A DNA stretch of 64,000 bases, from the NCBI RefSeq assembly GCF_035989305.1, contig NZ_CP108514.1:3782501-3846500 (forward strand), in the 5' to 3' direction. Below are positions 58,660 through 64,000 of this stretch, piece after piece (the stretch's first letter is position 1; every line of letters starts with the position of its first letter). Under the pieces are notes generated by a model that saw nothing but the letters and a program-made list of their open reading frames with translations, had not been told where the DNA came from and did no database searches. This DNA is from Streptomyces sp. NBC_01233 (GTDB lineage Bacteria > Actinomycetota > Actinomycetes > Streptomycetales > Streptomycetaceae). The position numbers and the translations under genes were made by a program.

Positions 58660-59125
58660 TCCGGGGGACGGACGAGTCGCGGAAGCCTTCCTCCAGCCGC
58701 CGGCGCGTGGTGGGCGATACGTCAAGAGACTCGATTTCTGCGCGGGGAATCCACCGCACCTCCAGGGATTCCGAACTCACCCTGATCTCGCCACTGACCG
58801 GTCGGGCCCGGAAGCAGAGCGAGAACTCCTGACGAACCTCGCCGTCCGCGAACGCGATGACATGGCCGGGGTCGGTAAAGATACCTACCAGGCCGACCAC
58901 CTCGACCTGGATCCCGGTTTCCTCCAGGACCTCCCGGACGACCGTCCCCGCGATGTTCTCCCCGATCTCCTGGACGCCCCCCGGCATGCCCCACCGGCCG
59001 TTGTCCGATCGCCGCTCCATCAGCACATCACCCGCATCGTTGACGACGAATGCCGTCACCGCAGGCACGATGCTGTTGGCTTTCGGCGCGTTGGGATCGT
59101 TGAAGTAGTCAGTACGGCGACTCAT
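58652..59125 (-). CDS. NUDIX hydrolase
   Basis: 157 residues; ATG 59125 has AAAGG 5 nt before it. The NUDIX box is exact, from G50 to G71: G50-x5-E56-x7-R64-E65-x2-E68-E69-x-G71 in GGVQEIGENIAGTVVREVLE. The start PAVTAFVVNDAGDVLMERR is typical. It hydrolyses a nucleoside diphosphate linked to X. NUDIX proteins (such as Pif of pSAM2) occur in actinomycete integrative elements. Its start lies 2 nt after the stop of the XRE/PLD-like gene, so these two are coupled. Confidence 0.92.
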   Translation of the reverse strand: MSRRTDYFNDPNAPKANSIVPAVTAFVVNDAGDVLMERRSDNGRWGMPGGVQEIGENIAGTVVREVLEETGIQVEVVGLVGIFTDPGHVIAFADGEVRQEFSLCFRARPVSGEIRVSSESLEVRWIPRAEIESLDVSPTTRRRLEEGFRDSSVPRIS

Positions 59126-59127
59126 GC

Positions 59128-59868
59128 TCACCTTTCAATGGGGACAGCTTCGGACCAGACTTTCTCGAAGCTCTGCTGATATGTGGAGACCAGCTCAGCA
59201 CCGGCGACCTTGCGCAGATGGAGGACCGGCGTCAGGGGCGCGCTCACCCCGTACACCTGCGTGTTCACCAGCCACTCGTCATCCGACCGGTAGAGCGAGT
59301 TATGCAGAGTCGACCTGTGAAGCCGGAATTCGATCCCCGAAACCGAGTAAAGGGGGCGATAGAGCTTCATCACCTCGCGAACCTTGTAGGCCACGCCTTC
59401 GCCGATTTCCTCTTCATCCCCTCGGCGCCGGATCTCTGGGCTGTCCGGGTCTCCAAGCAGGATGCGGGCCCGGACACCGCCTGCCGCTTTCAACCTGAGC
59501 AGCTGCGGCCAGCGCGGATTCTCAGCGAGGAAGACACCCGCGTGCACCAGCACGCCGATCTCCCGTTCCGCCCGCCCGAACAGCTGGAGCCATAGGTCCG
59601 CCGGCACGTAGGAACGATGCGGGTAGACCTTCAACACCTCGGCATCCGCAGCGTCCTTACGCTGCCCATCCGGCAGGCCATCGGGCCACAGATAGCCCTC
59701 GTCCTCCCGAAGGAAGGCCGAGATGGCAAGGCGGTGCCGCCGGTACGGCGCCCTCCCTTTGGTGATCCAGCGTTCCACCGTCTTGGGGTCGACCCCAAGG
59801 TGCTCCGCCAGGGCATCCACGGCGACGCCTTGCGTCAGCATCGCGGACCTTAACCGCTCGTTCGCCAT
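59128..59868 (-). CDS. XRE-family HTH protein with PLD-like C-terminal domain
   Basis: 246 residues; GGGGGTGGG precedes ATG 59868. An N-terminal XRE HTH (residues 1-50: LRSAMLTQGVAVDALAEHLGVDPKTVERWITKGRAPYRRHRLAI) is followed by a domain of about 170 residues resembling the phospholipase-D-like module of DUF5919-type regulators (REIGVLVHAGVFLAENPRWPQLL, KAAGGVRARILLGDPDSPEI, EFRLHRSTLHNSLYRSDDEWLVNTQVYG). The HxK-x4-D motif of active PLDs is only partly matched (FRLHRSTLHNSLY), so it may be a ligand sensor. It leads the NUDIX operon and has repeated palindromes in its promoter. Confidence 0.82.
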   Translation of the reverse strand: MANERLRSAMLTQGVAVDALAEHLGVDPKTVERWITKGRAPYRRHRLAISAFLREDEGYLWPDGLPDGQRKDAADAEVLKVYPHRSYVPADLWLQLFGRAEREIGVLVHAGVFLAENPRWPQLLRLKAAGGVRARILLGDPDSPEIRRRGDEEEIGEGVAYKVREVMKLYRPLYSVSGIEFRLHRSTLHNSLYRSDDEWLVNTQVYGVSAPLTPVLHLRKVAGAELVSTYQQSFEKVWSEAVPIER

Positions 59869-59878
59869 CCCACCCCCA

Positions 59879-59944
59879 GGGACGTCCAGGGACGTAGTCG
59901 CCCCTCAGAACGCTATCGAGGACGTCCCAAGTCGTCCAGGGACG
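59879..59944. promoter_or_regulatory. Repeated CGTCCAGGGACG operator boxes
   Basis: The near-palindrome CGTCCAGGGACG occurs at 59883-59894 and 59933-59944, 50 nt apart start to start, with GGGACGTCC (59879-59887) and GGACGTCCC (59920-59928) alongside. They lie just upstream of the XRE/PLD-like gene; autoregulation is likely. Confidence 0.7.
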
Positions 59945-60016
59945 CGGTGACTTCGTCCCGCCCTTCGACGGCACTCTGATGTCACACCACAAGACGGACC
60001 GGCTGAGGCGCAGAGC

Positions 60017-60071
60017 TTGACAGCCTCATCCAAAACCGCCAATGTGAGATACACGTTCAAGCATGTATCTC
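60017..60071 (+). promoter_or_regulatory. Promoter with GAGATACA/TGTATCTC operator
   Basis: Consensus -35 TTGACA (60017-60022), a 17-nt spacer and CAATGT (60040-60045) are followed at once by an inverted repeat GAGATACA-n10-TGTATCTC (60046-60071). The repeat covers the transcription start, so a bound repressor would block initiation. It would drive the rightward small genes of the element. Confidence 0.65.
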
Positions 60072-60111
60072 ATGCTTCGAGTGCGGCTACTCCGCGCTGA
60101 CCTGCATGGAT

Positions 60112-60300
60112 GCCTGGAACGAGCTGTGTACGCAAGGCAAGGGCCCCCGGACAGAGCGGGTCCACAGCAGAGGGCGGGGACGCTGCAATCCCGCTATAGG
60201 CCAGGTAGGACGCAAAGGGCTTCGGCCCAACTGGCGAGGTGGCCCGGCGACCGCGAGCAACGGCCGGAGAGTGGGGACTTGGTCCCCCTTGCAGTGCAAC
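60112..60300 (+). ncRNA. Structured leader RNA candidate
   Basis: This stretch carries no coding bias but several designed-looking hairpins: GGGC-TTCG-GCCC (60217-60228) closed by CCAG/CTGG (60201-60204, 60231-60234), and GGGGAC-TTG-GTCCCC (60273-60287). The run GGACGCAAAGGGCTTCGGCC (60208-60227) recalls a conserved stretch of class I cyclic-di-GMP riboswitches, but the rest of that consensus is not evident. Treat as a leader of unknown class. Confidence 0.35.
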
Positions 60301-60330
60301 ACCACGACTGGAACGACCTAGGAGGACGCA

Positions 60331-60405
60331 GTGATCCGCTTAAGACTTTGGGCCCATTCGCGCTGGACCGGTGCGAGTGGATACGCCCTTCGTGTCGCCC
60401 CTTGA
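60331..60405 (+). CDS. Small leader ORF (24 residues)
   Basis: GTG 60331 is preceded by AGGAGG at 5 nt, the best Shine-Dalgarno in the region, and encodes MIRLRLWAHSRWTGASGYALRV-AP, ending at TGA 60403-60405. It is too short for a fold. Its stop overlaps the 5' arm of a hairpin, the layout of a translated attenuator leader. It might be spurious, as its own codons are not strongly biased. Confidence 0.4.
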   Translation: MIRLRLWAHSRWTGASGYALRVAP

Positions 60406-60440
60406 GCCGCCGATCACACCGGGATAGCCGGTGGCGGCTC
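60404..60440 (+). terminator. Attenuator-like hairpin at the leader ORF stop
   Basis: GAGCCGCC (60404-60411) pairs with GGCGGCTC (60433-60440), with an inner CACCGG/CCGGTG stem. A second hairpin CCGTCCG/CGGACGG follows at about 60482-60516. Confidence 0.45.
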
Positions 60441-60558
60441 GTGCCCGCAGCCCTTATCGGGGCCGCGGCCGGTTGCCTCCTCCGTCCGTCCGGCGCCTCA
60501 GCGTCGTACGGACGGGGTTGAGGGGAGCCGGAGAGACCGGCCCCGGAAGGGGTTCGAG

Positions 60559-60729
60559 ATGAACAAGAAGCTCGCCTCGGCCATCCAGCGTGACAACGAG
60601 CTGGAGGACGCCGGAATGCACGGCGACGACCGCAAGACCTGCTGGACCCACTAGAGCTGGGCCGAGGACTGCCAGGACCAGCCGTTCCACACCCAGCCGA
60701 GCGTCAGCCACTACCCGCGACCGGCCTGA
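60559..60729 (+). pseudogene. Small ORF interrupted by an in-frame amber codon
   Basis: ATG 60559 (GGAAGGGG upstream) reads MNKKLASAIQRDNELEDAG then MHGDDRKTCWTH and stops at TAG (60652-60654) after 32 residues. The same frame resumes with strong GC3 bias as SWAEDCQDQPFHTQPSVSHY and ends at TGA 60727-60729. A CAG to TAG change (Gln to stop) would explain it, and the reconstructed 56-residue protein has paired Cys (CWTHxSWAEDC). It belongs to no family I recognise. Confidence 0.6.
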
Positions 60730-60750
60730 CCTTCCGCCCCAACGGCGTAC

Positions 60751-60776
60751 GGCCCCGGTGCTCGAACACCGGGGCC
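60751..60776 (+). terminator. Hairpin before the small-gene run
   Basis: Perfect 10-bp stem GGCCCCGGTG / CACCGGGGCC with a 6-nt loop, between the amber-interrupted ORF and the next gene; terminator or attenuator. Confidence 0.75.
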
Positions 60777-60813
60777 GCTTCGAGCCGTCCACCTGCTAGG
60801 GAGAACACGACTC

Positions 60814-61086
60814 ATGAAGCACATCGCTGCACTTCACAACCTCGTTACCCCGTGGTCGGACGGCTTGGAGCCGTCGGACGCGGAGCTGGACGCGATCGAG
60901 TGGGAGATGCCGCTGATCCTGGCGGAGGTCGAACTGGTCGACGCGCGGATCGCCGTACTGGACCGGCCGGCCACCGAGCTGGACGAGCGGCGGATCCGCC
61001 GGGCCCGTCGCAAGGTGCTGGCCGTACGGCGGGCGTTGACCAACCGGGCCGCCGCTGCGGTGAGCATGCCGGGTGGTGCCGCATGA
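60814..61086 (+). CDS. Small helical protein (DUF6284-like)
   Basis: 90 residues; AGGGAG precedes ATG 60814. Mostly helical and charged: DAELDAIEWEMPLILAEVELVDARIAVLDRP then DERRIRRARRKVLAVRRALTNRA. It resembles the small DUF6284-type proteins coded next to DUF2637 genes in Streptomyces integrative elements; function unknown. Its stop overlaps the next start (ATGA). Confidence 0.75.
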   Translation: MKHIAALHNLVTPWSDGLEPSDAELDAIEWEMPLILAEVELVDARIAVLDRPATELDERRIRRARRKVLAVRRALTNRAAAAVSMPGGAA

Positions 61087-61358
61087 TGCCCAGTGCCCGC
61101 CTCGCGAACGGCTACTCCGGGGAGTGGGAGGTCTACGTCGTTACGAACGGCACCCCCTCGCAGGACTGGCCGGAGCACGACTTCGGCCGTTCCACTCCCG
61201 TCCCCACCCTCGCTGAGCGCGCTGCCGCTCTGGCCGGTCTCGGCTACGAGGGCGCGGACGGGGCGGAGTGGGAGTGGCAGGAATTCCACGGCGACGCCAC
61301 GGACCGGGTCCGCCTACTCGCTGCGCTCGACGTCCGCCCGATCGAGGACAGCCGGTGA
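61083..61358 (+). CDS. Small protein (DUF6303-like)
   Basis: 91 residues from ATG 61083, overlapping the preceding stop by 4 nt (ATG 61086 is an alternative). It reads MMPSARLANGYSGEWEVYVV, then WPEHDFGRSTPVPTLAERAAALAGLGYE and GAEWEWQEFHGDATDRVRLLAALDVRPIE, a compact acidic alpha/beta-looking protein. Resembles DUF6303-type proteins of mobile elements. Its stop overlaps the DUF2637-type start (GTGA). Confidence 0.75.
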   Translation: MMPSARLANGYSGEWEVYVVTNGTPSQDWPEHDFGRSTPVPTLAERAAALAGLGYEGADGAEWEWQEFHGDATDRVRLLAALDVRPIEDSR

Positions 61359-62233
61359 ACCGGCGGGGCAAGGCACTGCTGGTGCTGGCCCTGGTCGCCG
61401 TGGTCGGTATGGCGTTCCGGGTGTCGTGGAACGCGCTGCGGGACGTGGCGAAGGCCATCGGCGCGGACGGAACGGCGGCGACGCTGTACCCGTTCGTCGT
61501 GGACGGCCTGATGGCGCTGGCCCTAGTCGCCGCGCTCGTCCTCACCGGGGATGCCCGCCGGTTCGCCCTGCGGGTCCTGGCCGCCTACACGGCCGCCTCG
61601 CTGGTCCTGAACTACGTCCACGGCCTCGTTCCGGCCCTGCACTCGAAACAGATCGAGTGGATGCGGCTGGCCGAATGGGATCCGGCGAACTGGGCGCTCG
61701 TACTGCTGGCCACGTCGCTGCCGGTCGGGTCCATCTACTTCGGCTCCGACCTCGTGGCCAAGGTCCTCCACCACCGCCCGGAACCCGTCGACGCCGGGCC
61801 GTGCGGGGAGCGTGCGGACGGCCCCGCACAGCAGCCGCACACCCTGGACACGGTCGAGGTCGACCGCGAACCCGTTCCTGCTCCCGATACCCCGCACGTG
61901 CTGGTTCGGCAGGCATTGCCACAGCTCACCGCGTATGCGGATGGCGAGCGTGCGGAGAGTCCGCACACCCCGCACGCCGTCACCGCACAGCCCGCACACG
62001 CCGACGAAACAGCGGGGCAGGAGGACGTGTTCGAGGAGGCTGAACTGGAGCGGCTGCGGCAGGAGGCCCGCCGCACGTACGCCGAATCCGTACAGGCCGC
62101 ACGCCCCCTGTCCGCCCGCGCGCTGGGTGAGGCGTACGGCATGAGCGAGTCCTGGGGACGTAAGCAGATCCTCGCCGCCCGCGACGACAGCGACCGCCCC
62201 CGCCTGACCGCTGTACCCGCCGGGACTGGGTGA
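61355..62233 (+). CDS. DUF2637-type membrane protein with C-terminal HTH-like segment
   Basis: 292 residues, GTG 61355 overlapping the previous stop. Four membrane helices: ALLVLALVAVVGMAFRVSW, LYPFVVDGLMALALVAALVL, VLAAYTAASLVLNYVHGL and WALVLLATSLPVGSIYFGSDL, the DUF2637 pattern. A long linker rich in His/Pro/Ala (PHTLDTVEV, ESPHTPHAVTAQPAHAD) leads to a helical end with RPLSARALGEAYGMSESWGRKQILAAR, which looks like an HTH. Members are common in Streptomyces plasmids and AICEs near tra and spd genes; a role in spreading or transfer regulation is inferred. Confidence 0.85.
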   Translation: MNRRGKALLVLALVAVVGMAFRVSWNALRDVAKAIGADGTAATLYPFVVDGLMALALVAALVLTGDARRFALRVLAAYTAASLVLNYVHGLVPALHSKQIEWMRLAEWDPANWALVLLATSLPVGSIYFGSDLVAKVLHHRPEPVDAGPCGERADGPAQQPHTLDTVEVDREPVPAPDTPHVLVRQALPQLTAYADGERAESPHTPHAVTAQPAHADETAGQEDVFEEAELERLRQEARRTYAESVQAARPLSARALGEAYGMSESWGRKQILAARDDSDRPRLTAVPAGTG

Positions 62234-62571
62234 TGGGCACGCTGCCTGTGTACCGGTGGTGTCTGGCGCCGGATGGGCTGGCCACGCGTCGTCAGCTTCG
62301 TGCCGCTGGGCTTCGGCCGGGCGGTCAGGATGTCGTCGCCCAGTTGGAGCGGCCGCGCCGTCGGCGCGGGCCGCTGGTGGCCTACCTGTACCGGCTCGAC
62401 CTCGCCAAGCCGGTCCGGCCGATGACCGTCCGGCGGGCCGCGGCTCTTGCCAAGGCGAACGCCGCCCGCCGCTGGTGCCCCTCCTGCCGCCGCGACGCCG
62501 GGTACGTCATCCCGTCCTCGCTCGGCATGTGCACCCCCTGCCACGACCTCACCGAACAGCGCGTCGCCTGA
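62233..62571 (+). CDS. RRQRL-motif zinc-binding protein
   Basis: 112 residues; ATG 62233 shares one base with the preceding stop (TGATG). N-terminal RWCLAPDGLATRRQLRAAGLRPGGQDV holds the RRQ-L motif that names this family; the C-terminus has a zinc site with two Cys pairs, RRWCPSCRRDAGYVIPSSLG then MCTPCHDLTEQR. Small proteins of this type sit next to DUF2637 genes in actinomycete mobile elements; biochemical role unknown. Confidence 0.85.
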   Translation: MGTLPVYRWCLAPDGLATRRQLRAAGLRPGGQDVVAQLERPRRRRGPLVAYLYRLDLAKPVRPMTVRRAAALAKANAARRWCPSCRRDAGYVIPSSLGMCTPCHDLTEQRVA

Positions 62572-62597
62572 CCACCCCGACACCTTCAGGAGATCAC

Positions 62598-62840
62598 GTG
62601 TCCACGCAGACCTCGCACACCAGCAGCCCCGCCCCCGCCGTGCAGGGATCGCACCACTGGGTCCTCACGCTGGAGCTCCCCGGCCGGGCGGTCAGCACGC
62701 AGTACGGCACCTACACCCCGCCCGTCGGCTGGACCCGGCACGACGTGTTCATGGCCATCAAGCGCGAGATCGGTGAGCAGCGCCCCGAGCTGGCGACCGC
62801 CAACGTCATGTTCTTCGCGCTGGAGCCCAACCAGCTCTGA
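62598..62840 (+). CDS. Small unrecognised mobile-element protein
   Basis: 80 residues; AGGAG lies 5 nt before GTG 62598. It reads HHWVLTLELPGRAVSTQYGTYTPPVGWTRHDVFMAIKREIGEQRPELATANVMFFALEPNQL, a beta-beta-alpha-like small fold. No cysteines or membrane helix. Context suggests element maintenance or transfer, but nothing specific can be read. Confidence 0.72.
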   Translation: MSTQTSHTSSPAPAVQGSHHWVLTLELPGRAVSTQYGTYTPPVGWTRHDVFMAIKREIGEQRPELATANVMFFALEPNQL

Positions 62841-62851
62841 CCTGCATCAGC

Positions 62852-62894
62852 AAGGGCCCGGCCACCCACCTCCTACAGCGTCGGCCGGGCCCTT
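62852..62894 (+). terminator. Hairpin before the spdB-like gene
   Basis: Perfect 12-bp stem AAGGGCCCGGCC / GGCCGGGCCCTT with a 19-nt loop, followed by CTCCTCCCC; terminator or attenuator inside the operon. Confidence 0.8.
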
Positions 62895-62921
62895 CTCCTC
62901 CCCGAAGGGGGCCCGTTCAGC

Positions 62922-64000
62922 ATGACCGAGATCCTCACCGAACCGGTAGCTCCTCCCGAAGAAACCACCCCCGCCCTGGCCACGCCGGAGACCAGCGAGA
63001 CCAAGACCGGCGCCAAGCAGGTCGAGCACACCCCTGGCGGATTCCCGGTGGTGCCGCTGTCCTTGTCTGGGACGAACGCGACGGCCGGGCTGCTGGCCAC
63101 GGCCGCCCTGGCCGGTGGTCCGGTCGCCGCCGTGATCGCGATGACCGGCGCCGCCGTCCTGGGTACCGTCGCCGCCCACCAGCACGCCAAAGCGTCCAAG
63201 GGGGCCAAGTCCACCAAGGGCAGGGCCGCTTCGAAGGCCACCACCACGGGCTCCGGCCAGAGCGGCGCCCGGTCCGCGAACGCGGGCCGTGGCCTCCTGG
63301 GCCGGATCCCCGCCCAGCCCCGGACCACCGCTCGTAGTGGTGGGCCTGCAACGGCGGCCCGCGGGAACGCCACCGGTGGCCAGGCCCGCCACCGTGGGGG
63401 CACCTCGCCCCGGTCGGGCAGTACCAGCCCGAGCACGGGCAAGGCTGGTGATTCGTCAGCCCGTCAGCGTGCCGGGCGGGCGGTCGCCGGGCTGGGTGGG
63501 GGCCGTGCCGGGCAGGTGCAGGCGCTGCGGGCCCAGTCCCGTACGCAGACACCGACCCGGATGGCCGCCCGCACGGCTGCCGTTCAGGCGCGCCGTCAGG
63601 TCGCGGACACCCGCCGGGCCGCGAAGGCGGCCGAGCGCGCGGCCGCGACCGCTGCCAAGCCCCGGGGCCTGGCAGCGCGGACCCTCGCGAAGGGCATGGG
63701 CAAGGCCGCTGCCGTTCGCGACAAGGCCGTCGGAGCTGCCCGCACTGCCCGGGACCGCAGCGCGGGTCGCGCGGTGGGCAAGGGCCGCGCGCAGGTTCAG
63801 ACGGCCGCGTACCGCAAGCGCCTCGCCCAGGTGAAGGCGCCCGCGCAGAAGGCGGCCCGTAAGGCCCTGCTGCGGTCGGCCGCCCGCTTCCACGCCCGCA
63901 AGGCCCTCGCCGGGGTTCTCGGCGCGGGCGTCGGACTCCTCGGGCTGGTCACCACGCCGCTCGGCCGGTGGCTGGGCTGGGGCTGGCTGATGCATCCCGG
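62922..64000 (+). CDS. SpdB-like mobile-element transfer protein (3' partial)
   Basis: Open from ATG 62922 to the window end (359 residues seen). The start MTEILTEPVAPPEETTPAL is acidic/Pro-rich; one hydrophobic pair follows (NATAGLLATAALAGGPVAAVIAM and AAVLGTVAAHQ), then a very basic Ala/Arg/Lys-rich region of about 200 residues, and another hydrophobic stretch (GVLGAGVGLLGLVTTPLGRWL) at the edge. That membrane-plus-basic plan matches SpdB-type spread proteins, which help plasmid DNA pass between hyphal compartments. Shine-Dalgarno (AAGGGGG) is distant at 12 nt. The C-terminus lies outside the window. Confidence 0.72.
   Translation, partial: MTEILTEPVAPPEETTPALATPETSETKTGAKQVEHTPGGFPVVPLSLSGTNATAGLLATAALAGGPVAAVIAMTGAAVLGTVAAHQHAKASKGAKSTKGRAASKATTTGSGQSGARSANAGRGLLGRIPAQPRTTARSGGPATAARGNATGGQARHRGGTSPRSGSTSPSTGKAGDSSARQRAGRAVAGLGGGRAGQVQALRAQSRTQTPTRMAARTAAVQARRQVADTRRAAKAAERAAATAAKPRGLAARTLAKGMGKAAAVRDKAVGAARTARDRSAGRAVGKGRAQVQTAAYRKRLAQVKAPAQKAARKALLRSAARFHARKALAGVLGAGVGLLGLVTTPLGRWLGWGWLMHP

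Noticed and set aside
60063..60521. 152-residue frame in the leader region
   Set aside because: Weak third-position GC bias and no ribosome site; it overlaps the operator and hairpins, so a non-coding leader is preferred.

Overview
The window is about 64 kb of very GC-rich chromosome with the strong third-position GC bias, frequent GTG starts and gene order of a Streptomyces (or close relative). The block glmU - prs - rplY - pth with ppc and a fatty-acyl desaturase nearby, and the mfd, rsmA-ispE, tatD, rsmI and pmt genes, are core Streptomyces genes. No species can be named from the sequence alone.

Layout. 1-8.0 kb: 3' end of a YfhO-type membrane protein, a membrane protein/Ser-Thr kinase pair, mfd, and a DUF2079 membrane protein. 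8.1-11.5 kb: MacB-like ABC exporter (ATPase plus fused double permease). 11.7-13.1 kb: an IS701-family insertion sequence, with CTAG repeated at both ends and a frameshifted transposase, sitting in a CCCCTAGGGG palindrome. 13.2-18.0 kb: DHA2 efflux pump, two proteins of unknown function, and a divergent CGNR regulator/alpha-beta hydrolase pair. 18.2-19.1 kb: a DivIVA-like coiled-coil protein. 19.2-24.0 kb: the most unusual locus, four genes built from polymorphic-toxin and immunity domains (WHH-nuclease-like plus SUKH; Imm35/YrhB-like plus Pro/Gly linker plus deaminase-like plus SUKH-4-like; divergent YwqJ-type deaminase plus SUKH-3-type partner). 24.0-27.0 kb: a minisatellite-like spacer, an orphan sensor kinase, a LAGLIDADG-like HTH protein and tRNA-Gln(TTG). 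27.1-31.1 kb: glmU, prs, rplY, pth. 31.3-36.9 kb: a frameshifted sortase-anchored surface protein, ppc, desaturase and TetR regulator. 36.9-42.2 kb: an IS30-like remnant, glyoxalase-fold protein/methyltransferase with a divergent MarR regulator, two NarL-type regulators flanking galE. 42.3-49.1 kb: tandem PQQ-propeller lipoprotein-like paralogues, an ABC-F ATPase and a membrane acyltransferase. 49.1-57.4 kb: dispersed-repeat cluster, ispE, rsmA, an Rpf, tatD, a zinc-ribbon protein, rsmI and pmt.

From about 57.5 kb the character changes. A twin-GntR regulator, HD hydrolase, NUDIX hydrolase and XRE/PLD-like regulator are followed by a 0.69-kb regulatory region (operators, structured leader, small leader ORF with hairpin). 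Then comes a run of tiny overlapping genes: an amber-interrupted small ORF, two small unknown proteins, a DUF2637-type membrane protein, an RRQRL-type zinc protein, a small unknown protein and an SpdB-like protein running off the end. This is the cargo expected of an actinomycete integrative and conjugative element (AICE). Integrase, replication and FtsK-like transfer genes are not in the window.

Limits: coordinates were read by eye, families were assigned from motifs without database searches, and domain borders are approximate.
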